Below are positions 1 through 9,297 of a stretch of 64,000 nt of DNA, in pieces. The DNA lies in NCBI GenBank assembly GCA_942493345.1, contig OW818695.1, positions 1-64,000 of the forward strand, in the 5' to 3' direction. How positions within the stretch are numbered: position 1 is the stretch's first letter; every line of letters starts with the position of its first letter. The notes under the pieces were generated by a model. That model saw only the letters and a list, made by a program, of their open reading frames with translations. It did no database searches and was not told the DNA's origin. A program made the translations under genes and the position numbers. Source of the DNA: GWE2-42-39 sp942493345. GTDB lineage: Bacteria > Bacteroidota > Bacteroidia > Bacteroidales > Prolixibacteraceae.

Positions 1-3000
1 TTGGTACCTGGCATTGGGGTTTTCAGGTGTCCAAAAGTCCATTCCGGCAGGGAAATTTATGCGTTCGAAATTTGTATTACCATAACTATTGAAGGTATTT
101 ATGTTATCAGCCCCCATGTAATATTTCTCCCCTCCTTGTTTCGAGTTTATAAAAATGGAGAATGTCCAGTTTTTATAGCGGAATTTATTATTAATACTAA
201 ACTGGTACGCGGGGTCCCTATAACCCAATATCGTTTTATCCAGTTCGTTAATAACTCCATCCGGATCCAAATCGTCAATTATATAGGTACCAACATCAGC
301 AGTGGATGGTCTGACATCTCCAAGCTGGTACATCTTTCCAGATGTAAGATAGTCATAGACCACACTAAGGGGCTCGCCGATAAACAGTTCTTCAGAAATC
401 AGGTCATCCTCAATGCCGTCGCCGTTGTCGTCCCTTCCAAGCAATTCTCTCAATTCGTTGCGGTTCAACGAGAACACAAGCCCCGACTCCCATTTAAAAT
501 CATTTTTCTCAATATTAATTGAGTTCAGGGAAACCTCAATCCCATAATTATGGATTTTCCCTAAATTAGTCGGGAAAGTTGCATACCTGGAAATGGAAGG
601 AATATCTACATTATAAAGCAGATCAAAGGTATTGTTGTTATAATATTCAACCGAACCATTAAGCCGTTGTTTTAATACGGCAAAGTCCAGCCCAACATTG
701 ACACCGGTTGTCGTTTCCCATTTTAAATCGGCGCTTTCCAAACTTGTGATCGACTGGGTGTAAAGCGGTACACTACCATTCACATAATTATAATTGCCAC
801 CGACTACAGCCAGCGTTTGGTACCTGCCAACCGTACGGTTCCCGTTTGCACCATACGTTGCCCTTAACTTAAGATAATTGAACCAGTCTAATTTATTTTT
901 GAAGAATGGTTCTTCCGAAACAATCCAGCCTATTGCTGCAGAAGGGAAATAGCCAAATTTGTTTTTCTCGCTGAATCCTGAAAAACCATCCCGTCTGATA
1001 GTACCGGTAAACATGTATTTATCCTGATAACTATAGAACAACCTCCCCATATTGTAAAGGCTGGCTTCTTCCCATGCGCTTGAATTGACCGTTTGCAATG
1101 AAGCATCTCCGGACTGTAGCCTGTTATACCCCAGTTCCTGTGAAGCAAAATTAGAAGCAGATGCCGTGGTACCGGTATTAACTCTTTTTTCTTCACCATA
1201 TACTAAAGTAACATCTACCTTGTGCTTTTTATCAAATGTTCTTTTATATGAAAGGATGTTGTCATTAGTCCAATCTGTCCGTCTGGTTTCCTGTTTACTA
1301 CCTTCCCCAAGAAAACCGCTGGCCCATGGATGAAAGGAATATTGGCTAGTGGTTCGATAATTGATATTGAAATTGGTTTTAAAAGATAAGCCTTTAAGAA
1401 AAGGAAACTTAATTTCAGCATAGGTATTGCCAAACAATTCGAGCCTCTTGTTCAAATCATCGGCTTCCATATAATAGTAGGGGTTGATACCTGTTCCCAC
1501 AGGAGAATCAACAAGCTCACCATTTGCATCATAAGCCGGGGCATACCAGTTGGTTTGATACCTTAGACCCAAGTCCATCTGGTAGCCTGAATAATCACTG
1601 GAAGTCATAAAAGTCTGGATGCCTACGTTCAGCCAGTCCGTAATGGAATTATCGATATTGATCCTCGCGTTCCAACGGTTGTAATCTTCATTTGTAAAAT
1701 AACCGCCCACATCTGTATACCCTATCGACATAAAATAATTACTACTTTCATTTTTTTGGGTAAGAGACAAATTATGAGTATGAGTATATGGTGTTTTAGT
1801 CAGAATATTATACCAGTCGGTAGTAATTCCGTTTTCATAAGCCCATAAATTTTCATTGGTGTGAAATATCGTATTGATATTAAAATTTGGATTGGGATCC
1901 AAATAACCGGATTCCGCCGTCCTACTGGTTAAAAAATAACCAGCCAACACCCTTTTTATAAAATCTTCAGGTGTTTCCGGTAGAATTTTCACCGAAGGTT
2001 GTTGAAATGAGTAACTGCCAGTGTAATTTATAACTGGCTTCCCAATCGTATTCCCTTTTTTTGTTGTAATAATGATTACACCGTTAGAAGCCTGAGAACC
2101 ATAAACTGCAGCTGCACTTGCATCTTTTAAAACGTCGACTGAAGCAACATCATTCATATTGATGTCAATAATATTTCCCCTGAAGATAACCCCATCCAGA
2201 ACGATCAACGGACTTTGTTCTCCAGAAATAGAGGTTCTGCCTCTGATCGACAAGTCCGGTTCCTGTCCTGCCTGGTTAACCTGACCAATATTTAACCCGG
2301 CAATAGCCCCATTGAGAGATTCCATCAAAGAAACATTGGGTCTATCCTGTAATTCATCCGACCTTACACTGGCAACAGAGCCGGTTAAATCCTTCTTTCT
2401 TAATGTACCATAGCCAATGGCTACAACTTCTTCCAAGCCTATGGATCCTTCTTCCATCTTCACGTTAAGAGATGTCATTCCCGAGATATTTATTTCCTGG
2501 CTTTTCATTCCTACAAAAGAAAATACCAGCATTGCATCTTTCGGAACTTTTGTCAGCGAATAATTCCCGTCGGTGTCGGTTATTATCCCGTTTGTAGTAC
2601 CCTTCACAACTACTGTTACCCCCGGAAGTGGGATGCCGGAAGAGTCTGTCACTTTACCGGAAACATTTCCTTCCTTTTGCACACTATTCAATCCCAGACC
2701 ATCTGCCGAAAGGGAAATCTGACGTCCCATAACTTTATACCGAATGTTAGTACCTTCAAAAATGTCATTCAACACTTCTGTTACCAATTTTTCTTCACAC
2801 CTAACTGATATTTTTTTATCTACATCAATTTTTCCGTTATAAAAAAAACGGTATTCACTTTGATTTTCAATATTGAGGAGGACATTTTCAATGGAAGAGT
2901 TCTCCATTTTAATAGTCAGCCGGGTCGATTGGGAATATGCGTCAATTGCCCAACCGCTAAATACTGTAATCAAAAGAAGAAAGACTGTTAGTTTCATTTT

Positions 3001-3057
3001 CAATAAAATAATACATGAACAAGGATGCAGCCCCTGTGTACTTCGTTTTTTTTTCAT
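1..3057 (-). CDS. SusC/RagA-family TonB-dependent outer-membrane receptor, partial at C-terminus
   Basis: Imports large oligosaccharides or other polymers through the outer membrane with a SusD partner. The reading frame is open from an ATG at 3057 to base 1, giving 1019 residues; it ends in the near-terminal SusC motif FWTPENPNARY, so only some 70-80 residues are missing. An internal ATG at 2997 is possible, but the start at 3057 gives the usual SusC leader (short basic stretch, then MKLTVFLLLITVFSG). Order seen: signal peptide, STN domain (about 45-115), carboxypeptidase-like beta domain (KVTDSSGIPLPGVTVVVKGT), plug (VVAIGYGTLRKKDLTGSVAS; ASAAAVYGSQASNGVIIITT), barrel. STN together with the FecR and sigma genes upstream indicates transcriptional signalling. 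The SusD partner should lie beyond the left edge. Substrate not determinable. Confidence 0.93.
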   Translation of the reverse strand, partial: MKKKRSTQGLHPCSCIILLKMKLTVFLLLITVFSGWAIDAYSQSTRLTIKMENSSIENVLLNIENQSEYRFFYNGKIDVDKKISVRCEEKLVTEVLNDIFEGTNIRYKVMGRQISLSADGLGLNSVQKEGNVSGKVTDSSGIPLPGVTVVVKGTTNGIITDTDGNYSLTKVPKDAMLVFSFVGMKSQEINISGMTSLNVKMEEGSIGLEEVVAIGYGTLRKKDLTGSVASVRSDELQDRPNVSLMESLNGAIAGLNIGQVNQAGQEPDLSIRGRTSISGEQSPLIVLDGVIFRGNIIDINMNDVASVDVLKDASAAAVYGSQASNGVIIITTKKGNTIGKPVINYTGSYSFQQPSVKILPETPEDFIKRVLAGYFLTSRTAESGYLDPNPNFNINTIFHTNENLWAYENGITTDWYNILTKTPYTHTHNLSLTQKNESSNYFMSIGYTDVGGYFTNEDYNRWNARINIDNSITDWLNVGIQTFMTSSDYSGYQMDLGLRYQTNWYAPAYDANGELVDSPVGTGINPYYYMEADDLNKRLELFGNTYAEIKFPFLKGLSFKTNFNINYRTTSQYSFHPWASGFLGEGSKQETRRTDWTNDNILSYKRTFDKKHKVDVTLVYGEEKRVNTGTTASASNFASQELGYNRLQSGDASLQTVNSSAWEEASLYNMGRLFYSYQDKYMFTGTIRRDGFSGFSEKNKFGYFPSAAIGWIVSEEPFFKNKLDWFNYLKLRATYGANGNRTVGRYQTLAVVGGNYNYVNGSVPLYTQSITSLESADLKWETTTGVNVGLDFAVLKQRLNGSVEYYNNNTFDLLYNVDIPSISRYATFPTNLGKIHNYGIEVSLNSINIEKNDFKWESGLVFSLNRNELRELLGRDDNGDGIEDDLISEELFIGEPLSVVYDYLTSGKMYQLGDVRPSTADVGTYIIDDLDPDGVINELDKTILGYRDPAYQFSINNKFRYKNWTFSIFINSKQGGEKYYMGADNINTFNSYGNTNFERINFPAGMDFWTPENPNARYQ

Positions 3058-3107
3058 AATTTTGAATGTTTTGATTTGATACTACTCGTTTTGAATCAGA
3101 ATGTGCA

Positions 3108-3136
3108 AGAGGTGGAAAGGACCAGTTTCCATCTCT
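3108..3136. terminator. Hairpin in the FecR-SusC gap
   Basis: An 11-bp stem (AGAGGTGGAAA with TTTCCATCTCT, one G-U pair) with a 7-base loop lies between the anti-sigma gene and the SusC start. The T-run follows on the plus strand, so it is not a classical terminator for the leftward genes. It may separate expression of the regulators from the receptor. Weak evidence. Confidence 0.35.
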
Positions 3137-3169
3137 TTTTTTAATAATTTTTTCCTTTTTTATGACATA

Positions 3170-4147
3170 CTATTTTGCAGTTATAGTTAATATTCGGGTT
3201 TGTGAATCAAACGAATAATCGATGGGCGTTGTATTTTTTATCAGTTCCAACACCTCGCTAAACGATTCCATCTCAATGGTGCCGGTATACCAAAGGTTTT
3301 TAATGGGTTCCCCTTCCAGTTTAATGCTGACATTAAACCAGCGTTCGAGCCGTTTGGCAACCAAACTGAAGGGTTCGCGCCTAAAAACCATCTTCCCGTC
3401 CTTCCACGAGGTATACATCTCGGGCTGAACTTTTTCTACCGAATATGTCCCGTTTTCTGCTACATATTGAAATCCGGGTTTCAAAATAACTTCATCAGAA
3501 CTGGTATTTTCTTTTATCGCCACCGCCCCCTCGACCAATGTTGTATTAAAAGGTTCACCGGGAAAAGCGCTGACATTGAATTTCGTCCCCAAAACTTTTA
3601 CTTCGCCATATTTCGTTTTTACAATAAACGGTTTGTTGCCTTTTTTTACTTCGAGATAAACTTCACCCTCTAAATTTATCTCGCGGGTCTTTCCAAAATG
3701 GTGAGGGTATGATAATTCAGAACCTGAATTCAACCAGGCAACAGAACCATCGGGAAGTTCGAACGAAGTACGGGCGCCATAAGGGGTTTTAACAATTTCA
3801 GACGTTGTGGATACTTCGATCGTTTCATTTGTGAAATAATATACAGCCGAAAAGATTAAAAGCGGGATGATTAAGATGGCCGCAACACGTTGCCAATAGT
3901 AGAAGAAACTACGGGCAGCCTTCAGCTTTTCGAGAATTTTCACCTCGGTCATTAATTTTGCCCGTTCAAGATCGAAACTGTTCAGTAGTCCGGTTGATTC
4001 CCATGCCTTTTTGTATTCCTGAAAAACAGCCCGGTTTTGCTCCAATTCGTTTTGCCAGTTTGTAAACTCCCGAATTTCATCTTCCGAAGCATTTTCGGTC
4101 AGTACTTTTGAAAAAAGATCATTGATATTTTTATTCCTTGCATCCAT
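3170..4147 (-). CDS. FecR-family anti-sigma factor
   Basis: Inner-membrane anti-sigma factor that holds the ECF sigma factor encoded upstream until the SusC receptor signals. The N-terminal cytoplasmic part (about 1-80) is followed by one membrane segment (about 86-105, AAILIIPLLIFSAVYYF), then the periplasmic FecR domain (TPYGARTSFELPDGSVAWLNSGS) and a C-terminal DUF4974-type domain. About 325 residues, normal for the family. The frame stays open 10 codons further up to a TTG at 4177, but the ATG at 4147 (MDARNKNINDLF) is the natural start. It lies between the sigma gene and SusC in the same leftward order seen again at 47879-53012. Confidence 0.93.
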   Translation of the reverse strand: MDARNKNINDLFSKVLTENASEDEIREFTNWQNELEQNRAVFQEYKKAWESTGLLNSFDLERAKLMTEVKILEKLKAARSFFYYWQRVAAILIIPLLIFSAVYYFTNETIEVSTTSEIVKTPYGARTSFELPDGSVAWLNSGSELSYPHHFGKTREINLEGEVYLEVKKGNKPFIVKTKYGEVKVLGTKFNVSAFPGEPFNTTLVEGAVAIKENTSSDEVILKPGFQYVAENGTYSVEKVQPEMYTSWKDGKMVFRREPFSLVAKRLERWFNVSIKLEGEPIKNLWYTGTIEMESFSEVLELIKNTTPIDYSFDSQTRILTITAK

Positions 4148-4203
4148 AATTTTGCGAATTCGAATACATGACGACAAGGCAGAGATTTTCCGTGACAGGA
4201 AAA

Positions 4204-4770
4204 TTAAAAAAACGGAAGAAAAAGAAAAAATACGGTAATCAGGTAATCTTTCAGGTCGTTTTTCAACTTATTCAATGCTCTTCGCACCTGCGTATCTACC
4301 GAATTCTCAGAGACTTGTAACAATTCGGCAATTTCCCTGTATTTTAGATTTTCGAAACGACTGAGCCTGAAAATTTTTTTACACTGATCGGGAAGTTGCT
4401 CAATACACGATTCCATTTTCTCAAGCAATTCTGTAAAAATCAGGCTATCATTAAACGAAGAAGGTATTTGAAAAGAAATATCTCTTTGGTGCCGATCTTT
4501 TACTTTCAGGTGTTTCAAATGATCAAGGCAGGAATTGTAAACCGACCGGTACAGGTAGGCACTGAAAGAAGATTTAATATTCAGTTGCTTCCGGTTGACC
4601 CAGATTTCGGCAAACAAATCCTGAACAATATCTTCGACAACATCCGAATCGTGGATAATTGATGTTGCATAGCTGCATAATTTATTATAATAAGAATCGA
4701 ACAAGAGATCAAAAGTTCTCTTATCTCCGCTTTTTATTCCCGATACTATTTTAAAATCTTTATTTTCCAC
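4204..4770 (-). CDS. ECF RNA polymerase sigma-70 factor (FecI-like)
   Basis: Extracytoplasmic-function sigma factor expected to transcribe the SusC locus downstream once freed by FecR. Region 2 is at about 25-95 (DVVEDIVQDLFAEIWVNR) and the region 4 helix-turn-helix at about 130-180 (LKYREIAELLQVSENSVDTQ). 188 residues, a typical size. The first codon is GTG; no ATG lies in frame near the start. The C-terminus ends in a short hydrophobic tail (YLITVFFLFLPFF), also seen in the ECF factor at 52401. A consensus -7 box sits about 26 bases upstream. Confidence 0.95.
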   Translation of the reverse strand: MENKDFKIVSGIKSGDKRTFDLLFDSYYNKLCSYATSIIHDSDVVEDIVQDLFAEIWVNRKQLNIKSSFSAYLYRSVYNSCLDHLKHLKVKDRHQRDISFQIPSSFNDSLIFTELLEKMESCIEQLPDQCKKIFRLSRFENLKYREIAELLQVSENSVDTQVRRALNKLKNDLKDYLITVFFLFLPFF

Positions 4771-4795
4771 GTTTTGGAAGAAAGTAAAAGGATTT

Positions 4796-4803
4796 CAAAG
4801 CTA
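4796..4803 (-). promoter_or_regulatory. -7 box of the ECF sigma gene
   Basis: Read leftward the bases are TAGCTTTG, matching the Bacteroidota -7 consensus TAnnTTTG. It would give a leader of roughly 20 bases before the GTG start. No clear -33 TTG was seen. Confidence 0.5.
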
Positions 4804-4892
4804 AAGAATATTTCTTATTTCTGCGGAATGTTATAGAAATCAAAAAGAGGATTGAATTATGATATCCAAATATATTTCAACCGAGAAGTTTC

Positions 4893-6221
4893 TTAAACCC
4901 GTGCCTCAATCCGTGTTCTCCGGTATAGCAGCAACATGAAAAATAAGCTGAGCACAAAAAACACTGTAATTGCAAGCACAGAGAAACGCATGCTACCGGT
5001 AAGCGCTTCAATCATTCCAAAACTGAAAGTACCAGCCACCGTCGCAAGTTTTTCCATGACATCGTAAAAACTGAAAAATGAAGTATGGTCGGTTGTGTCG
5101 GCAGGAAGCATTTTTGAATACGTGCTGCGTGCCAATGATTGAGAGCCACCCATTACAATGCCGATAAAAAATGCAGCTATCAAAAACTGAATGGAATTCG
5201 TAATAAAATAGGCTCCCACACAAATAAGCGTCCATGATGCTACTGTAATCATCAGGGCGCGTAGGTTTCCCAATTTTTCGGAAATCCGGGCGAACATCGA
5301 TGCGCCCAACATTCCAACCAACTGTATAGCCAGGATCGTAGGAATAAGCACATTTTCCTTCAGTCCTAATTCCTTTTCGCCATACGTAGCAGCCATGAAC
5401 ATGGTGGTCAATACACCCATCATCAGGAAGAAAAAGCCAGTCAGGTACATGGTAAGTTTATACGACTTCCGGATTTGGTTGAATACGATTTGCAATTCCT
5501 TGTATCCATTGGTAAATACCGAGTCTCTTTTTATTCTTTTTCGGAAAGTATATTTGGGTAGCCTGCTGAAAGTAATCTGCGAAAACGCGATCCACCAGAT
5601 AAAAACAGTCACAAACGAAATACGGGCCGGTAAAGAGCTATCGGCAGCAATACCAAATAAATCAGGCTTCATAATCATCAGCAGGTTGAAGAGAAGCAAA
5701 ACAACTCCTCCCAAATACCCCATCGAATACCCGCGCGCACTGATGCGGTCCTGGTCTTCGGGTTCGGCAATGACCGGTAAAAATGAATTATAGAACACAA
5801 TACTTCCGCCGTAGCCAATCGTTCCCAAGGTAAATGCAATTACTCCCAGTTCGATATGGTTTTTATCGAAGAAAAACAAAGCTCCGCATGCAGTAGCCCC
5901 GATCAGTGTAAACGCCCGCATAAAACCTTTTCGCCGCCCGGTGTAGTCGGCCATCGATGAAAACAATGGCGACATGATGGCTACCAGCAAATAAGCTGCG
6001 GCAATCGCCCATGAATAAAGTACCGTATTAATTACCGGAGCGCCAAAAAAGGAGATGGTAAAATCGTCGCCCGTACGGGTTATTGTGTTGTAATAGATGG
6101 GGAAAATAGCTGATGCAATGGTAAGCTGGTATACCGAATTGGCCCAATCGTACATCACCCAGCCCCGCACGATGCGCTTGTCGCCCTTCACGATGGTTTG
6201 AACATGATTTCGCTTGATCAT
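4893..6221 (-). CDS. MFS transporter, UMF1/Atg22-like family
   Basis: Polytopic inner-membrane permease of the major facilitator superfamily, about 442 residues with roughly 12 hydrophobic segments. The N-terminus RGWVMYDWANSVYQ and the SMADYTGRRKGFM loop are characteristic of the UMF1 subfamily related to vacuolar Atg22 effluxers. Substrate is unknown; amino acid or solute export is suggested by distant homologues only. ATG start at 6221. The gene downstream is the ECF sigma gene, the one upstream the Fic protein, 33 bases away, so the transporter and Fic protein may be co-transcribed. Confidence 0.88.
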   Translation of the reverse strand: MIKRNHVQTIVKGDKRIVRGWVMYDWANSVYQLTIASAIFPIYYNTITRTGDDFTISFFGAPVINTVLYSWAIAAAYLLVAIMSPLFSSMADYTGRRKGFMRAFTLIGATACGALFFFDKNHIELGVIAFTLGTIGYGGSIVFYNSFLPVIAEPEDQDRISARGYSMGYLGGVVLLLFNLLMIMKPDLFGIAADSSLPARISFVTVFIWWIAFSQITFSRLPKYTFRKRIKRDSVFTNGYKELQIVFNQIRKSYKLTMYLTGFFFLMMGVLTTMFMAATYGEKELGLKENVLIPTILAIQLVGMLGASMFARISEKLGNLRALMITVASWTLICVGAYFITNSIQFLIAAFFIGIVMGGSQSLARSTYSKMLPADTTDHTSFFSFYDVMEKLATVAGTFSFGMIEALTGSMRFSVLAITVFFVLSLFFMLLLYRRTRIEARV

Positions 6222-6254
6222 AGTAGCCTTCTCCTGTTTTATGATTGCAGTTCT

Positions 6255-7640
6255 TTATTTATTTCTCCAGATTTTCTTTGCGATAGTCGTCAAATATGGA
6301 TTTGAAAGGTATGGCGAACAACATTCGATCTTCGATTTTTGCTGAATCTTCTGATTAATCAATCGTTGCAGAATTCGAAGTGCCGTTTTACCATGCGTAA
6401 ACCGAAATAAACTTTGATCGACCACCTGTTTCAATGCATCATTCAAATGCGTATGTTTTGAGCTGCTCGAACCACCAAATTCTTTTTTGCGCAACATATC
6501 AATCGATTTTTCGCGCGTGTCGTACATACATTGCTGCACCAACTTGGCAGCTTCGGCTGCCGAAAGTGTCGGGTGGCAGGTATGTACATGTTCTGCATTA
6601 AGAAAATGACTCTCTATATCGGTTCCAAGTGTCACAAAAAAATGCACATCAATTCGTCGAAACTGATTGGCTATATCGTTAATTTCATCTGCCGTGAGAT
6701 AGTCGCGGTCGCGATGAACAACAATTTTCACATGCGGCATCTTCTCCTTCACAAAAACAGAAAAGAGGTTCGCAGAACTAAGTTTCGAGCAGCCTTCGTA
6801 TGAAATAATGTTGGTTTCGTTCATTTTAAATCCTGAAGCCTCGAGTACAAAACCCAGTAAACCACTGGTGTCGCTATCTTCGGTAAGCACAATACACTTT
6901 TCGCTGCCATTCAGCTGCTTCAACTGCATTTCCAGCTCGTATTTTCCCAACACCGACAAATAACCTGAACTATTTACAAAATCCTGTAAGGTTTGAAGCT
7001 CCTTGTTCGCTATGAATTGAACCAACGGGTTCATATTTCCCTGATCAGCATGTTGGAGTGTTTCGTAATAAAGGTTTCGTTCGGTCGGCAACACCAATAT
7101 CGGAAGATAATCGTGACGCAACAGAATAACGTTCAGCAGCAATCGTCCTACCCGGCCATTGCCATCGTTGAACAAATTGGCGATGCTAAATTTATGATGA
7201 AATGTTGCCGCCAGTTCAAGCGGATGTTCCCGTTTTGTGTTTTGTTGCTCCTGAAACCACTGCAAAAGCTCATCGATAACCTGAATACTATGATTTTTTG
7301 CATCCTGATTTTCTTCGTATGAATGAAACAGCATTTCATAAAGCAAAACCACATGTACCCCGTCAAACTTTCCATTCGTCAAATCGAAAAAAAGCTGCGT
7401 AATGGCATGTTCTAAACCGACCTCCTGATAGTACTCCTTTTCACTGGTAGAAACAGGTTCCGAAGATTGAATTGTTTCATCGTCGTCAGGCTGTGTCAAC
7501 GAAGTTAAATGCCGCGCTACTTCAAGTTTAAACCGCTCTTTAATAATCGATGTTAAAGGATCGTATTCATCCAATTTATGAACCTGTTCCCTGATGAGAT
7601 CAATTTCATTGAATATAGGTAAAAGTTTAAAAAACTGCAT
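6255..7640 (-). CDS. Fic-domain protein fused to a TOPRIM-like domain
   Basis: 461 residues from the ATG at 7640 (MQFFKLLPIF); an extension to a TTG at 7691 is unlikely. Residues about 75-225 form a Fic fold: the helix AATFHHKFS, then the motif NLFNDGNGRVGR (155-166) and the tail NLYYETLQHADQGN. Fic enzymes transfer AMP or another nucleotide moiety to proteins, using the His of HxFx(D/E)GNGR. Here Asn155 stands where the catalytic His should be, so the activity is doubtful or altered. Residues about 245-345 look like a TOPRIM/OLD-type domain: IVLTEDSDTSG (Glu254), a GC loop, then VVHRDRDYL (Asp311, Asp313), the acidic residues expected for metal binding. A basic C-terminal region follows. Function unknown; a stress or defence effector is possible but not shown. 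Confidence 0.8.
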   Translation of the reverse strand: MQFFKLLPIFNEIDLIREQVHKLDEYDPLTSIIKERFKLEVARHLTSLTQPDDDETIQSSEPVSTSEKEYYQEVGLEHAITQLFFDLTNGKFDGVHVVLLYEMLFHSYEENQDAKNHSIQVIDELLQWFQEQQNTKREHPLELAATFHHKFSIANLFNDGNGRVGRLLLNVILLRHDYLPILVLPTERNLYYETLQHADQGNMNPLVQFIANKELQTLQDFVNSSGYLSVLGKYELEMQLKQLNGSEKCIVLTEDSDTSGLLGFVLEASGFKMNETNIISYEGCSKLSSANLFSVFVKEKMPHVKIVVHRDRDYLTADEINDIANQFRRIDVHFFVTLGTDIESHFLNAEHVHTCHPTLSAAEAAKLVQQCMYDTREKSIDMLRKKEFGGSSSSKHTHLNDALKQVVDQSLFRFTHGKTALRILQRLINQKIQQKSKIECCSPYLSNPYLTTIAKKIWRNK

Positions 7641-7820
7641 GATTTCTGTTTCCGATTTAAAAATTGAGAACGAAAAACATTTTCGATTCAATGAAAAGCA
7701 TCACGAAGACCAAACGATTATCGTTTCTCAAAATTGAATCTGTTTAGTTGCATAAAAATAATTTAAACTTTTAACTAACGACCCGGCTTGTGTGAATTTT
7801 TAATCAAGAATAACTGAACC

Positions 7821-7875
7821 TATAAAAACGAACAGATCCGATGGCTAGAAATCATCGGATCTGTTCGTTTTTATA
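7821..7875. terminator. Perfect 23-bp hairpin, likely terminator of the TPR gene
   Basis: Arms 7821-7843 and 7853-7875 are perfect reverse complements around a 9-base loop, with A-rich and T-rich outer ends, so it can end transcription in both directions. It lies just 3' of the TPR gene. The core ATCCGATG-N9-CATCGGAT recurs at 17493. Confidence 0.8.
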
Positions 7876-7891
7876 CATGAATTGTGTTTCG

Positions 7892-9133
7892 TTACTTCTT
7901 AAAAAACAGTTCTTCTTTTATTTTATTCATGCGGTTAAGGGCATAATCGGCATTCTGCGCTCCCTCACCTGCTTCCAGCAAATAGGTTCTGTAATAATTG
8001 AGGGCCATTGTTGTATTGAAATTATATTTTTCATACGTGGTGGCAATCTCAAACAGAACTTCCACTTTCCGGTTGTCTAGTTCATAGGCTTTATTCAATG
8101 CCTCAATCGACTTCTCGAACTCATGCATGTTTCCATACACCTGCCCCAGATGATGGTACATTTCAGGCAAAAATTCGGGCAAAGAAATATAAATGGCAAA
8201 ATCGAGATATTTGACTGCCAAATCGTAGTTTGCCAGCTTTTTATGACTTACCCCCAGATAAAAATTGATATATGGATCGTTGGGATTCGCCGAGTAACAT
8301 ACCTCCAGTACGTTTATTGCTTCCTGTTCGTTCTTTGTGTGGTACAAACAAATGCCATAATTCATCAAAATCGGCATGGTCGTATCATATTTTTCCATGT
8401 ATTCTTTATAAAACCAGCATGCCCCATCATATTTTTTTGCCGCAAAAAAGGAGTTTGCCAGTTTCAAATCGACGGTTTTATTATTGGGAAATTTTTCTCT
8501 GGCACGAAATAATGTTTTGAACCCGTCAGTTTCATTTTTCAGTTCACCATATACATTGGCCAGATTCAAGTATGCACCCAGGTCATTTGGATTCTGAACC
8601 AAATATTTTTCGTATAAAGTTATTGCCTCTTTATTCATTTTCGCCTTGAATGCAGCCATTGCATAGTACTTGTTAAACATCACATTGGTAGAGTCAACCG
8701 CATAAATTTCCTCAAATGTTTTAACAGCATCTTTGTAATTATTAACTCGGAGATAGAGTTGTCCCAAATCAAGTTTTATTGACAAATCGTTCGGCTGAAT
8801 AGCCAATGCTTCTTTGTAATCTTTTATCGATAAATCGTAATTGCCCAGCGACTCGTAGAAATCAGCCCGTTCAGCAAGGTAATCCACGTTCAGCGAATCG
8901 ATTTTCAGGGCTTCATCAAGTTGTTGCAACGCTTCGGGATACAGCAACTGCTTTTTCAAAACCATACTTTTTTTGAAAAACAAACCTGCATCGGGCTGCT
9001 GTGTAAGCTGACTGTCAATTAATTTTAGAGCCCCGGAATAATTCTTATTCAGGATTAAAAGATCGATTTTTTCCTGTGAAAAAGAAATAAAAGGGGCAAT
9101 TAACAAAAGGCAAAAGATAGCTTTCTGAATCAT
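7892..9133 (-). CDS. Tetratricopeptide-repeat protein, exported
   Basis: 413 residues: a signal peptide (about 1-20, ending FISFSQ) followed by tandem TPR units almost to the C-terminus, for example SLGNYDLSIKDYKEALAIQP, NNYKDAVKTFEEIYAVDS and KLANYDLAVKYLDFAIYI. TPRs build a protein-binding superhelix, so this is probably a periplasmic scaffold. No catalytic domain is visible. It stands as a single gene with its own terminator (7821-7875) and the M56 gene's terminator upstream. Specific partner unknown. Confidence 0.88.
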   Translation of the reverse strand: MIQKAIFCLLLIAPFISFSQEKIDLLILNKNYSGALKLIDSQLTQQPDAGLFFKKSMVLKKQLLYPEALQQLDEALKIDSLNVDYLAERADFYESLGNYDLSIKDYKEALAIQPNDLSIKLDLGQLYLRVNNYKDAVKTFEEIYAVDSTNVMFNKYYAMAAFKAKMNKEAITLYEKYLVQNPNDLGAYLNLANVYGELKNETDGFKTLFRAREKFPNNKTVDLKLANSFFAAKKYDGACWFYKEYMEKYDTTMPILMNYGICLYHTKNEQEAINVLEVCYSANPNDPYINFYLGVSHKKLANYDLAVKYLDFAIYISLPEFLPEMYHHLGQVYGNMHEFEKSIEALNKAYELDNRKVEVLFEIATTYEKYNFNTTMALNYYRTYLLEAGEGAQNADYALNRMNKIKEELFFKK

Positions 9134-9260
9134 GGCTTTTTTTGATTAAAGGTTAAAATTTTGCAACTTGATTGCAGTTACTTTAGTTTATTGTTTTGAA
9201 TTTCGTAAATCGTAATTTTTAAGTTGGTTACAAGTAGCTCATTCTTCTATCAGGAACAAA

Positions 9261-9291
9261 AGGGGAAACCTCGCAACCGCGAAGTTCCCCT
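9261..9291 (-). terminator. Terminator of the blaI-M56 operon
   Basis: AGGGGAA (9261-9267) pairs with TTCCCCT (9285-9291), with an inner TCGC/GCGA stem around AACC. It lies directly after the stop of the M56 gene. Confidence 0.6.
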
Positions 9292-9297
9292 ATAAAA

